Below are positions 9,641 through 18,800 of a stretch of DNA of 64,000 bases, piece by piece. How positions within the stretch are numbered: position 1 is the first letter of the stretch; every line of letters starts with the position of its first letter. This DNA is from Winogradskyella_A sp963966315 (GTDB lineage: Bacteria; Bacteroidota; Bacteroidia; Flavobacteriales; Flavobacteriaceae), in NCBI GenBank assembly GCA_963966315.1, contig CAWZYX010000002.1, positions 37,914-101,913 of the forward strand, written 5' to 3'. The notes below the pieces were generated by a model. The model was not told where the DNA came from. It did no database searches and was given only the letters and a program-made list of their open reading frames with translations. A program made the position numbers and the translations under genes.

Positions 9641-9648
9641 CAAACTTA
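9641..9648 (-). promoter_or_regulatory. Bacteroidota -7 promoter element for panC
   Basis: TAAGTTTG on the minus strand matches the Bacteroidota -7 consensus TAnnTTTG. It is 25 bases upstream of the GTG chosen for panC. I see no convincing -33 TTTG at the right distance. Confidence 0.45.
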
Positions 9649-9679
9649 ATATAATAAAGGCAATCTGCATAAATTTTTG

Positions 9680-9687
9680 TAATTTTG
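9680..9687 (+). promoter_or_regulatory. Bacteroidota -7 promoter element for the GT5-like/DUF4270/glmS run
   Basis: TAATTTTG on the plus strand fits TAnnTTTG and lies 38 bases before the ATG at 9726. With the panC element it forms a divergent promoter region of under 100 bases. Confidence 0.45.
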
Positions 9688-9725
9688 CATGTTTTTTACA
9701 TTCAAAAATCTTAAGAATCCAGTTT

Positions 9726-10535
9726 ATGAAGGATAAACGCATTTTATATGTCTCCTCAGAAGTCGTTCCTTATTTGCCCGAAACCGAAATTTCGTCCATG
9801 TCGTTTGAAGCACCTCGTATGGTGAACAAACAAGGTGGACAGATTAGGATTTTCATGCCAAGATTTGGAAATATAAATGAGCGAAGGCATCAACTTCATG
9901 AAGTGATAAGACTCTCAGGAATTAATCTGGTTATAAATGATTTGGACATGCCCTTGATCATTAAAGTAGCCTCCATTCCAAAAGAGCGTATTCAAGTGTA
10001 CTTTATAGACAATGAGGAATATTTTAAACGAAAAGCAACCTTAACCGACGAAAACGGACAGTTGTTTTCAGACAACGATGAGCGGGCCATTTTCTTTGCA
10101 AAAGGAGTTATTGAGACTGTTAAAAAGTTGAATTGGGCTCCTGATATCATCCACGTTAATGGCTGGATGGCATCACTGCTCCCACTCTATCTCAAAGAAT
10201 ACTATAAAACCGAACCTTTGTTTAATGACAGTAAGATTGTGACCTCTGTTTATAATCAGCCGTTCGAGGGTACTTTGGATAAGAACATGAAAAAAAAGGT
10301 GAGCTTTGATGGTCTTGAAGACAAGCACATTGCGCTACTAGACAAGCCAAACTACCTGAACCTCATGAAGATTGCCATCGATAATTCCGATGCAATCATT
10401 CAAGGATCTGAGTCATTGGATCCTGAGCTCAAGAAGTACTTTGAATCTGCCGACAAACCTAAACTCAGTTACTTTTCCATTGAAGAATTTGCAGAGCCTT
10501 ATTCCGAGTTTTATCAGAATGAAGTCCTGGGTTAG
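9726..10535 (+). CDS. Stand-alone GT5-type (glycogen/starch synthase N-terminal) domain protein
   Basis: A 269-residue protein that matches only the N-terminal Rossmann domain of GT5 glycogen/starch synthases: ILYVSSEVVPYL at the start, IRIFMPRFGNIN, a FFAKGVIETVKKLNW helix, and DIIHVNGWMASLLPLYL (the usual H-x-H/N-D-W region). The C-terminal GT-B domain that completes the active site is absent. The KTGGLADV-type ADP-glucose loop is replaced by ETEISSMSF. A catalytic glycogen synthase is therefore unlikely. It is divergent from panC and starts a run with DUF4270 (11-base gap) and glmS, an order I recognise as common in flavobacteria. The role is unknown; it may bind a sugar nucleotide. Confidence 0.85.
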   Translation: MKDKRILYVSSEVVPYLPETEISSMSFEAPRMVNKQGGQIRIFMPRFGNINERRHQLHEVIRLSGINLVINDLDMPLIIKVASIPKERIQVYFIDNEEYFKRKATLTDENGQLFSDNDERAIFFAKGVIETVKKLNWAPDIIHVNGWMASLLPLYLKEYYKTEPLFNDSKIVTSVYNQPFEGTLDKNMKKKVSFDGLEDKHIALLDKPNYLNLMKIAIDNSDAIIQGSESLDPELKKYFESADKPKLSYFSIEEFAEPYSEFYQNEVLG

Positions 10536-10546
10536 TTCTAACAATT

Positions 10547-12178
10547 ATGACAAAGAGAATAAAACACTTACAAACCCTGGTTTTGCTGGGTGTAATCATT
10601 ACATTATTTATTGGTTGTAATAACGAATTCATTGAATTGGATTCTGATATCATCAGCAGAGATATTGCGACCAATTTTGACATTGATTCCATAGAATACG
10701 AAGTCGTGGCATACAATCTACCACTTGGGCCTGTGCGGACAAATGGGCTTCCCATTAACCATATTGGTTTTTATGAAGATGCCACCTATGGAAAGTCACA
10801 GTACAATTTTGTAACACAACTCAGTCCGTCAAGTTTTGATCCAAATTTTGGAGATAATGTTGAGATCGATTCGGTGATTTTTTACATGCCTTATTTCAGT
10901 ACACTTGATGGGACAGATGATCTGGGAAATAATAAATACATTGTAGATTCCATTTTTGGTGATGGCCCAATCGACATCACCATTTACGAGAACGACTATT
11001 TTCTGAGGGAATTTGATCCGGGAGGGGATTTTGATGAGCGTCAGGTGTATTACAATAACCAGTCTACCTCTGAGACAGATTTTATCTCAGATGAGCTGCT
11101 CGAAGGAACCATTATTCACGATACCACAAATTTTGAGGTATCAAAAGACCCGATTTTTCTAACGGATGCCGAGGGAGATACCACCCAAACACTGCAGCCG
11201 GGAATACGGTTTAAATTGGATACCTTATTCTGGCATAACAAAATAATCGCCAAACAGGGATCGCCTGAGCTAGCCAATTCCAATGCCTTTAATAATTATT
11301 TTCGTGGTATTTACCTGAAAACAGAGACGGTTGACGATAAAGGCACCCTTATAGGTCTGAATTTGCAAAATACACTGGCTAATATTACTATTTATTATAC
11401 CAGTGATATTTCCGAGGAGAATGAAGACCGTCTTCAATTCACCTATGACATTAATTTTTTTGGAAATCAGGTTAATTTCATTAAAAATGAATTTGGCAAT
11501 ATCATTCCTGTGGGCGACAAAGAAACCGGGGACGAACGACTCTATTTAAAAGGTGGAGAAGGGAATATTGCCGGTATACGCCTGTTCCCGGGGGAAACGG
11601 AGGATGACAACAGTATTCTTGAGGCCTTTAAAAATAATTTTGCAGAGTATGAAAACGGTGAGTTTCAAACCTCTAAGAAACTCATTAATGAAGCACGTCT
11701 GGTGCTTTACGTCGATCAGCAGCTCGTTTCAGGCAATGAACCCGACAGGATCTATTTATACGATCTGGATAATCATCAACCAATTGCCGATTATGCAACT
11801 GATGTACTCGTGAATGCCATTCCAAGGTTGTCTCTTTCTTCTCACTTAGGGGTTTTAGAAAGAGAAGGCGATACGCCAGATGGAGATGGGATCAGGTATA
11901 TCCTAAGGGTTACCCGTCATTTGAGCAATCTGATTGAAAGGGACTCCACGAATGTTAAACTTGGGCTGGCTGTATCTGCAAATGTAAATATAGAGAACGG
12001 GGCAGATCAGGGAGAAGTGCAAGCGATAGATGATTCGGAAAATCTAGTACCTTTAAGCTCCATTGTTTCACCCCGCGGAACGGTTCTTTTTGGTAATGCA
12101 AGTAGTGATCCCGAAACCAGGCTCAAACTCCAGGTTTTTTACACCTGCATCCGAGATAACGGAGATTGTGACAACTAA
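10547..12178 (+). CDS. DUF4270 family lipoprotein
   Basis: A 543-residue predicted lipoprotein: the basic N-terminus and hydrophobic stretch end in a lipobox with the lipidated Cys at residue 24 (FIGC). The body has features of DUF4270: a NHIGFYEDATYGKSQYNF segment early on, repeated SVIFYMPY-type strands, and a LRVTRHLSNLI segment near the end. Residues after the Cys (NNEFIEL) are partly acidic, so surface display is possible. It sits between the GT5-like gene and glmS with gaps of 11 and 15 bases, so the three are probably one transcript. No biochemical function is known to me. Confidence 0.88.
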   Translation: MTKRIKHLQTLVLLGVIITLFIGCNNEFIELDSDIISRDIATNFDIDSIEYEVVAYNLPLGPVRTNGLPINHIGFYEDATYGKSQYNFVTQLSPSSFDPNFGDNVEIDSVIFYMPYFSTLDGTDDLGNNKYIVDSIFGDGPIDITIYENDYFLREFDPGGDFDERQVYYNNQSTSETDFISDELLEGTIIHDTTNFEVSKDPIFLTDAEGDTTQTLQPGIRFKLDTLFWHNKIIAKQGSPELANSNAFNNYFRGIYLKTETVDDKGTLIGLNLQNTLANITIYYTSDISEENEDRLQFTYDINFFGNQVNFIKNEFGNIIPVGDKETGDERLYLKGGEGNIAGIRLFPGETEDDNSILEAFKNNFAEYENGEFQTSKKLINEARLVLYVDQQLVSGNEPDRIYLYDLDNHQPIADYATDVLVNAIPRLSLSSHLGVLEREGDTPDGDGIRYILRVTRHLSNLIERDSTNVKLGLAVSANVNIENGADQGEVQAIDDSENLVPLSSIVSPRGTVLFGNASSDPETRLKLQVFYTCIRDNGDCDN

Positions 12179-12193
12179 AAAATTAAAATTCTA

Positions 12194-14041
12194 ATGTGCG
12201 GAATTGTTGGTTATATAGGACATAGAGAGGCTTATCCTGTTATATTAAAAGGCTTGCAGAGGCTGGAGTACCGCGGTTATGATAGTGCCGGTATTGCATT
12301 GTACGACGGAACAAGCATCAAGCTATCAAAGACAAAAGGAAAAGTCGCAGATCTTGAAAATAAAATCAAAAATTCCATCTCTACAAAAGGCACCCTGGGT
12401 ATAGGACACACCAGATGGGCTACTCATGGTGAGCCGAATGATATTAACAGTCATCCACACTATTCGAATTCGGGTAATTTAGTGATCATTCACAACGGGA
12501 TCATAGAAAACTACGAATCACTTAAGAAAGAGTTACTTAAAAGAGGATACCGTTTTAGCTCCGATACTGACACCGAGGTACTCATCAATCTGATTGAGGA
12601 CGTTAAGAAAAATGAAAAAGTAAAACTTGGCAAGGCGGTACAAATAGCCTTAAACCAGGTGGTGGGTGCTTATGCCATTGCAGTATTTGATAAAAACAAG
12701 CCTAATGAAATAGTGGTAGCTCGACTGGGGAGCCCACTTGCCATTGGTATTGGAGAGGGAGAGTTCTTTATTGCCAGTGATGCATCCCCTTTTATCGAAT
12801 ATACAAAGAATGCCATCTACCTTGAAGATGAGGAAATGGCGATCATTCGCAGAGATAAAGAAGTAAAAATCAGGAAAATCACGGACGATGCTTTGGTCGA
12901 TCCGTATGTGCAGGAACTACAGATCAACCTCGAGCAAATTGAAAAAGAAGGATACGATCACTTTATGCTCAAAGAGATCTACGAACAACCAAGGGCCATA
13001 TTAGACACCTTCAGAGGTAGGTTACTGAGTCGGGAAGCCATCATAAAAATGTCTGGTGTTGAAGACAACATGAAGAAATTCCTAAATGCCGATCGCATAA
13101 TTGTTGTGGCATGTGGTACTTCCTGGCACGCAGGTTTAGTCTCAGAATACATTTTTGAGGATCTTGCCAGAATTCCTGTGGAAGTGGAGTACGCCTCTGA
13201 GTTTCGCTATAGAAACCCTATCATCACGGAAAAAGACATTGTTATCGCTATCAGTCAGTCTGGAGAGACAGCCGATACCCTTGCAGCCATTAAACTAGCC
13301 AAGTCCAAGGGAGCCTTTGTTTTCGGGGTCTGTAATGTTGTGGGCTCCTCAATTGCTCGCGAATCCAATGCCGGTGCTTATACACATGCGGGACCAGAAA
13401 TTGGTGTGGCTTCTACCAAGGCCTTCACCACGCAAATCACCGTTTTAACCCTTATGGCATTAAGGCTTGCCAGAGCCAAAGGCACCATCTCCAGTTCAGA
13501 TTACCGACATCATTTAATTGAGTTGGAAGCAATTCCATCCAAGGTGGAGGAAGCCCTTACCTCAGATGCCTATGTAGAAACCATAGCCGATATCTACAAG
13601 GAAGCCAGAAACTTCCTTTACCTGGGAAGAGGTTATAATTTTCCTGTGGCATTGGAAGGAGCTTTAAAACTTAAAGAAATCTCATATATCCATGCTGAAG
13701 GCTACCCCGCTGCAGAAATGAAACATGGCCCCATTGCCCTAATCGATGAGCACATGCCCGTAGTGGTTATCGCTACCAAGAAAGGTCATTATGAAAAAGT
13801 GGTGAGTAATATTCAGGAGATCAAATCCAGAAAAGGGAAAATAATTGGAATTGTCACCAAAGGGGACAAAAGTGTAAAAGAGCTGGCCGATCACGTTATT
13901 GAAGTCCCTGAAACTTTGGAGTGTCTCAGTCCATTGCTCACTACCATTCCACTGCAGCTACTGTCTTATCACATCGCCGTCATGCTTGGGAAAAATGTAG
14001 ATCAACCGAGAAACCTGGCTAAATCAGTTACTGTCGAGTAA
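12194..14041 (+). CDS. glmS: Glutamine--fructose-6-phosphate aminotransferase (isomerizing)
   Basis: Makes glucosamine-6-phosphate from fructose-6-phosphate and glutamine, the entry step to peptidoglycan and LPS amino sugars. The 615-residue length is standard. The start MCGIVGYIG leaves Cys2 as the N-terminal glutaminase nucleophile after Met removal. The glutaminase domain (about 1-220) shows GIGHTRWATHG and HNGIIENY. Two SIS sugar-isomerase domains follow (ACGTSWHAG, SQSGETADT, then GRGYNFPVALEGALKLKEIS). The C-terminus ends NLAKSVTVE, the conserved tail. I see no glmS-ribozyme-like leader in the 15 bases upstream, so expression probably depends on the promoter ahead of the GT5-like gene. 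Confidence 0.98.
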   Translation: MCGIVGYIGHREAYPVILKGLQRLEYRGYDSAGIALYDGTSIKLSKTKGKVADLENKIKNSISTKGTLGIGHTRWATHGEPNDINSHPHYSNSGNLVIIHNGIIENYESLKKELLKRGYRFSSDTDTEVLINLIEDVKKNEKVKLGKAVQIALNQVVGAYAIAVFDKNKPNEIVVARLGSPLAIGIGEGEFFIASDASPFIEYTKNAIYLEDEEMAIIRRDKEVKIRKITDDALVDPYVQELQINLEQIEKEGYDHFMLKEIYEQPRAILDTFRGRLLSREAIIKMSGVEDNMKKFLNADRIIVVACGTSWHAGLVSEYIFEDLARIPVEVEYASEFRYRNPIITEKDIVIAISQSGETADTLAAIKLAKSKGAFVFGVCNVVGSSIARESNAGAYTHAGPEIGVASTKAFTTQITVLTLMALRLARAKGTISSSDYRHHLIELEAIPSKVEEALTSDAYVETIADIYKEARNFLYLGRGYNFPVALEGALKLKEISYIHAEGYPAAEMKHGPIALIDEHMPVVVIATKKGHYEKVVSNIQEIKSRKGKIIGIVTKGDKSVKELADHVIEVPETLECLSPLLTTIPLQLLSYHIAVMLGKNVDQPRNLAKSVTVE

Positions 14042-14212
14042 GCAAAACCCCAGTTATTTTGATTTATATGAATATGTTGTTTTGTTAAAAACAACTTAAA
14101 GTTTTTATTGTATTCTTTTTTTGGGGGCATCTTTTTAACAAATTCTTATTGTTTTCATACATATTTATTTAAATTGGCAGCCATATCCATTTAAATTAAC
14201 TAATTCTCTAAA

Positions 14213-17014
14213 ATGAAAACAAAATTGACGCTTGTTGTAATGCTTTGCTTTGCGTTTGCATTCTCGCAGACCACTGTTAAAGGAAAGGTTACGGACGACA
14301 CCGGGCAACCCCTTCCTGGTGCCAATATCATCATTGTGGGGACAACCATTGGAACCAGTTCCGATTTTAATGGCGAATACACCCTTACAACGGATCAATC
14401 ACCACCGTTCAGTATTCAGGTTTCCTACACAGGCTTCGAACCTCAAACAGCTGAAGTTACAGCCAACAACCAATCCTTTGATTTTGCAATGAAGGAAGGG
14501 AACACTTTGGACGAAGTAGTCATCTCAGCCTCCAGAACGCCCGAACGTATTTTTGAATCACCTGTTACAGTTGAACGCTTTGGTTTAAAGGAGATAAAGA
14601 ATACCGCTTCAGTTGACTTCTACGACGGACTTGAAAATCTAAAAGGTGTTGATATCAACGTAAACAGTTTAACATTCAAATCGATAAACACACGTGGTTT
14701 CGCCACCTTTGCCAATACACGATTTATGCAGCTGGTTGATGGAATGGACAATTCCGCTCCCGCGCTGAACTTCCCCTTAGGAAACTTATTGGGTATGACT
14801 GAAACGGATGTTAACAGTGTGGAGATACTGCCTGGTGCTGCTTCGGCCCTTTATGGTGCCAATGCTTTTAACGGAATACTGTTTATGAGAAGTAAAAGTC
14901 CGTTTGACAATCAGGGGATAAGTGGCTATATCAAAAGAGGGATCACCTCACAGGAAGCAGCTGGGGATAATGATTATACAGATGTTGGTTTAAGAATGGC
15001 CTATAAGTTCAGTGAAAAATTCGCTGCCAAAGTCAATTTTGGCTACGTAAAGGGTACGGATTGGTTTGCCACCAATGAAGAAGATAAACTATTTAGAGGT
15101 TTGACCAGGGATGATCCCGACTATGACGGGGTTAATATTTATGGTGATGAGGTAGCAACTGACATAAATAACGTTGCAGAAACACTAGAAGACTTAGGAG
15201 TTATTCCTGATGGCTCATCTGCTCTTATTCCTTCTCAGCAAGTAAGCAGAACGGGTTACAACGAACGAGATCTCACCAATTACAACGCTGAAAGTATCAA
15301 AGCAGACTGGGGACTTTATTACAGACCCTGGGGTAACGACTTTGAGATCCAGTATGTGGGTAAAATAGGTTCTGGTAATACCATTTACCAGGGTGCCAAC
15401 CGTTATAACATTAAAAACTTCTTTTTACAACAGCACAAGGTCGAAGTAAGAAATAATAATTTCTTTGTGCGTGGTTATGTAACTGAGGACAAAGCTGGTG
15501 ACTCGTACGATATGGTATTTACTGGGATCAACATCAACCGAGCATGGAAAGATGACAACACCTGGTTTGGTGAATACGTTGGAGGTTTCTTAGGAGCAAT
15601 CCTCGGTGGAGCTACAGAAGAAGAAGCACATCGTATTGCAAGACAAGGCGCCGATACCGGCCGATTGTTACCTGGAACTTCGGAATTCCAAACTGTATTT
15701 GATCGTGTCACTAACGATCCGGACCTGGCTACAGGATCTCGTTTTCAGGATAATTCAAAGATCTACCACAGCGATGTGAACTATAACTTCAGTCATCTTT
15801 GGGATTGGGCCGAAGTACAATTAGGTGGCTCTTACAGGCAGTACGAACTTAATTCATTTGGAACCATTTATACGGACAATGATGGTCCAATCAATTATTC
15901 TGAGGTTGGTATTTACACACAGATCCAAAAATCACTGGAACTATCGGATGCTGTTAAATTAAAACTTACCGGTTCGCTTAGATACGATAAGAATGAATTG
16001 TTTGACGCCTTCTTTTCGCCAAGATTTTCTGCTGGATTCACAATTAATGACAATCATAACATCAGAGGATCCTTTCAGACAGGTTTCCGTAACCCTACAA
16101 CTCAGGACCTTTACATTGGACTGGACGTAGGGCGGGCTATTCTTATTGGTGGTGCTCCGGATAACCCGGCCAGAGATGTCAGAACCTATGGTCTAAGTCC
16201 TCTTGGGCAAACGATTGTTGGTACTCCAACGCTAGACGTTACGGGTGAAGGAGCATACAACAACTCATACTTTGCAAGTTCGGTTCAACGATTTGCAGAA
16301 ACAGGTAACCCGGCAGATCTGGAGATTGCTAATTCCAATCTGGTACAACCAGAGCAGGTCTCTTCTTTTGAAGTAGGTTACCGTGGTAAACTGGGAGACA
16401 TCATTATCGATGGATCTGTCTACTACAACCAGTACCAGGACTTTATTGCGAATGAAACGGTGTTATCTCCTTTTTATGGTGACGTAGGGCTAACCCAAAC
16501 CTTACCGGATGGAACGCCTCTTGCCATAGCGGCAATTGCCAATGGTGACAGTCAGGCTTATCAAACCTATACCAATGCCGATGAGAACGTCTCATCTTAT
16601 GGTGCAGCCATAGGGGTCTCTGCCAAGGTCTTTAATGGCTTTGACCTGGGGTTGAATTACACCTATGCTAAACTCGATTTTGATCGTGAAAACAATCCCG
16701 ATTTCAGAACGAGCTTCAACACGCCTGAGCACAAGGTTAAAGCTTCCTTTGGTAAGACGGAGTTATTTAAAAACTTTGGATTCAATGTTTCCTGGAGATG
16801 GAGTGATACTTTCTTCTGGGAAGCTTCTTTTGGAGACGGTGTGGTGCCATCCTTTAATGTGGTTGATGCACAGATCAACTACAGAGTACCCGGCATTAAA
16901 TCCACATTTAAACTCGGTGCAGCCAACCTGCTTAACGATGAGTATTTTACGGCCTTTGGAACAGGTTTCATAGGGGCTCAGTATTACGTTTCATGGACAA
17001 TTAATAATCTGTAA
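14213..17014 (+). CDS. TonB-dependent outer-membrane receptor with N-terminal carboxypeptidase-like domain
   Basis: A 933-residue outer-membrane receptor. It has a signal peptide (about 1-18, ending FAFSQ), a carboxypeptidase-regulatory-like beta-sandwich (about 20-100, VKGKVTDDTGQPLPGANI), a plug domain (about 103-240, with LDEVVISASR, NTRGFATFANTR and GAASALYGANAFNG), and a long beta-barrel ending with an aromatic-rich strand (QYYVSWTINNL). The ligand is not evident. The next gene starts 2 bases after the stop and encodes an SGNH-fold lipoprotein, so the two probably act together at the outer membrane, for example on a lipid or acylated carbohydrate. That pairing role is inferred, not shown. 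Confidence 0.93.
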   Translation: MKTKLTLVVMLCFAFAFSQTTVKGKVTDDTGQPLPGANIIIVGTTIGTSSDFNGEYTLTTDQSPPFSIQVSYTGFEPQTAEVTANNQSFDFAMKEGNTLDEVVISASRTPERIFESPVTVERFGLKEIKNTASVDFYDGLENLKGVDINVNSLTFKSINTRGFATFANTRFMQLVDGMDNSAPALNFPLGNLLGMTETDVNSVEILPGAASALYGANAFNGILFMRSKSPFDNQGISGYIKRGITSQEAAGDNDYTDVGLRMAYKFSEKFAAKVNFGYVKGTDWFATNEEDKLFRGLTRDDPDYDGVNIYGDEVATDINNVAETLEDLGVIPDGSSALIPSQQVSRTGYNERDLTNYNAESIKADWGLYYRPWGNDFEIQYVGKIGSGNTIYQGANRYNIKNFFLQQHKVEVRNNNFFVRGYVTEDKAGDSYDMVFTGININRAWKDDNTWFGEYVGGFLGAILGGATEEEAHRIARQGADTGRLLPGTSEFQTVFDRVTNDPDLATGSRFQDNSKIYHSDVNYNFSHLWDWAEVQLGGSYRQYELNSFGTIYTDNDGPINYSEVGIYTQIQKSLELSDAVKLKLTGSLRYDKNELFDAFFSPRFSAGFTINDNHNIRGSFQTGFRNPTTQDLYIGLDVGRAILIGGAPDNPARDVRTYGLSPLGQTIVGTPTLDVTGEGAYNNSYFASSVQRFAETGNPADLEIANSNLVQPEQVSSFEVGYRGKLGDIIIDGSVYYNQYQDFIANETVLSPFYGDVGLTQTLPDGTPLAIAAIANGDSQAYQTYTNADENVSSYGAAIGVSAKVFNGFDLGLNYTYAKLDFDRENNPDFRTSFNTPEHKVKASFGKTELFKNFGFNVSWRWSDTFFWEASFGDGVVPSFNVVDAQINYRVPGIKSTFKLGAANLLNDEYFTAFGTGFIGAQYYVSWTINNL

Positions 17015-17016
17015 CA

Positions 17017-18588
17017 ATGAATTTAAAATCAATAAAATATTTAGGGTTTTTTCTCTTTTCAGCAGCCCTGACATCCTGTGATAGCGATGTTGAAAACTTT
17101 AGATTAAATCAACCTGAACCACTACCCCCCTTAGAAGCTGGCACGGCTGACTTTTCAACCTATGTTGCCTTAGGAAATTCGCTAACTGCAGGATTTACAG
17201 ACAATGCCCTGTTTAGAGCAGGACAGGAAAATTCCTTTCCAAATATCGCAGCTGAAAAAATGGCTTTGATTGGAGGCGGGGTCTTTACCCAACCTTTAAC
17301 CAATGATAATTTTGGTGGTTTAGCCTTGAATGGCACACGCATTGCAGATCCTCGACTGGTTTTTGGAGGCGCCGGACCAGTTCCTCTGGAGTCAGTGATT
17401 GGCCCTGTTACTGTGACAACCGACATCGTACTCAACAATCCTATTGGTCCGTTTAACAACCTCGGAATTCCTGGTGCAGCCAGTTTTCATCTTTTAGCAC
17501 CGGGATACGGAAACGTTGCCAATTTAGAAAATGGAACCGCTAATCCTTACGCGGTCAGGGTTACGGGTAATGCACCTAATGCCACTATTTTAGAATTGGC
17601 TTTGGCCCAAAATCCAACCTTTTTCAGCCTTTGGATAGGAAACAATGATGTTCTGGGATTTGCCACCAGTGGCGGTGTTGCTCCCATTACCGATCAGGCT
17701 ACTTTTGACGCTTCCTTGGGAGCTGTTGTGGCTGCTTTGAGCAATACAGCCTCGGGTGGTGTTATTGCCAACATCCCCGATGTAACCACCATACCGTTTT
17801 TATCAACGGTGCCATTTGACCCTTTAGACCCTTCCAATCCCGCATTTGGCCCGCAAATTCCTACACTCAATGCACAGTTTGCAGCTTTAAACGCGGCCTA
17901 TGCATTTTTGGGAGTTCCTGAACGATCCGTTGTTTTTTCTGAGACGACAAATAGTCCGGTAGTCATTCACGATGAAGATCTTGAAGACATCTCGGCTCAA
18001 CTAGCCCCGGTATTAGTGGGAGGCGGACTCGATCCTTTAACAGCCGGGCTTCTGGCCAGCCAGTACGGTCAATCAAGACAAGCAACAGCAGAAGACGACC
18101 TCACACTGACCAGTTCCTCAGTAATCGCAACCCTCAATGAAAACCGCTTTAACGAATTGCTGGGTCTGGGTGTCGATCCGGAAACAGCCGGACAATTATC
18201 GATTAACGGGGTAACTTTTCCTTTGGAAAATCAATGGGTGCTGACAGCTAATGAAATCGCCGAGGCAAATGTGGCCATCAGTAATTTTAACGCTACCATT
18301 GCCGGATTGGCTTCTCAGTTTGGAATAGCTCTTGTTGATGCTAATGCACTTTTAACAGAGCTCAATACCACAGGGATTAAGTTTGACGATTATAACTTAA
18401 CTTCTGATTTAGTATTTGGGGGTGTGTTTTCACTTGATGGGGTTCACTTGACCGCAAGAGGAAATGCTCTGGCTGCAAATGAATTTTTAAAGGCTATTGA
18501 TGACACCTACGGCACTAATTTTGAAGCTTCCGGTAACCTTGCCAAAGCGGGGGATTACCCAACTAATTTCTCACCAACGCTTCAGTAA
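17017..18588 (+). CDS. SGNH/GDSL-fold lipoprotein partnered with TonB receptor
   Basis: A 523-residue lipoprotein: the signal ends LTSC with Cys21 lipidated, followed by acidic DSDVE. SGNH hydrolase blocks are visible: block I reads ALGNSLTAGF (GNSL rather than GDSL, Ser55), block III is WIGNNDV (about 206-212), and block V is DGVHLTARG (about 472) with the catalytic Asp and His. Two insertions lie between the blocks, so it is much longer than simple GDSL esterases. It is tightly coupled to the upstream TonB receptor (2-base gap). A hairpin terminator follows. It probably hydrolyses an ester at the cell surface; the substrate is unknown. Confidence 0.88.
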   Translation: MNLKSIKYLGFFLFSAALTSCDSDVENFRLNQPEPLPPLEAGTADFSTYVALGNSLTAGFTDNALFRAGQENSFPNIAAEKMALIGGGVFTQPLTNDNFGGLALNGTRIADPRLVFGGAGPVPLESVIGPVTVTTDIVLNNPIGPFNNLGIPGAASFHLLAPGYGNVANLENGTANPYAVRVTGNAPNATILELALAQNPTFFSLWIGNNDVLGFATSGGVAPITDQATFDASLGAVVAALSNTASGGVIANIPDVTTIPFLSTVPFDPLDPSNPAFGPQIPTLNAQFAALNAAYAFLGVPERSVVFSETTNSPVVIHDEDLEDISAQLAPVLVGGGLDPLTAGLLASQYGQSRQATAEDDLTLTSSSVIATLNENRFNELLGLGVDPETAGQLSINGVTFPLENQWVLTANEIAEANVAISNFNATIAGLASQFGIALVDANALLTELNTTGIKFDDYNLTSDLVFGGVFSLDGVHLTARGNALAANEFLKAIDDTYGTNFEASGNLAKAGDYPTNFSPTLQ

Positions 18589-18606
18589 ATAAAATATTTT
18601 TGATTG

Positions 18607-18637
18607 AAAATCCCGGGGTCACCTCCGGGATTTTTTA
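18607..18637 (+). terminator. Rho-independent terminator after the SGNH lipoprotein
   Basis: AAAATCCCGG pairs with CCGGGATTTT around an eight-base loop and is followed by a T-run. It ends the receptor/SGNH transcript. Confidence 0.85.
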
Positions 18638-18730
18638 TTTAATAACTCCTGGATTCAAGTGGTGTTAGGCAATAACTGTCGGGGTCTTTTTTTTGCTTCA
18701 AATATTGTATTTATAATTAAGATAAAAATG

Positions 18731-18738
18731 TATCTTTG
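18731..18738 (+). promoter_or_regulatory. Bacteroidota -7 promoter element for atpD-atpC
   Basis: TATCTTTG fits TAnnTTTG exactly and lies 62 bases before atpD. An ATTG lies about 22 bases upstream as a possible -33 element. The leader contains a short AAAACC/GGTTTT hairpin, whose function is uncertain. Confidence 0.55.
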
Positions 18739-18800
18739 CAGCGCGAAAACCAGAAGGTTTTTTCCCTTTTAAAATATTGAAAAATAAAAATATATAAGTA

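Noticed and set aside
10465..10755. Open frames overlapping the GT5-like/DUF4270 junction on both strands
   Set aside because: They cross two well-supported genes and have no protein features of their own.
14076..14095. Terminator hairpin after glmS (GTTGTTTT with AAAACAAC)
   Set aside because: The stem is almost all A-T and no clean T-run follows, so it is too weak to list.
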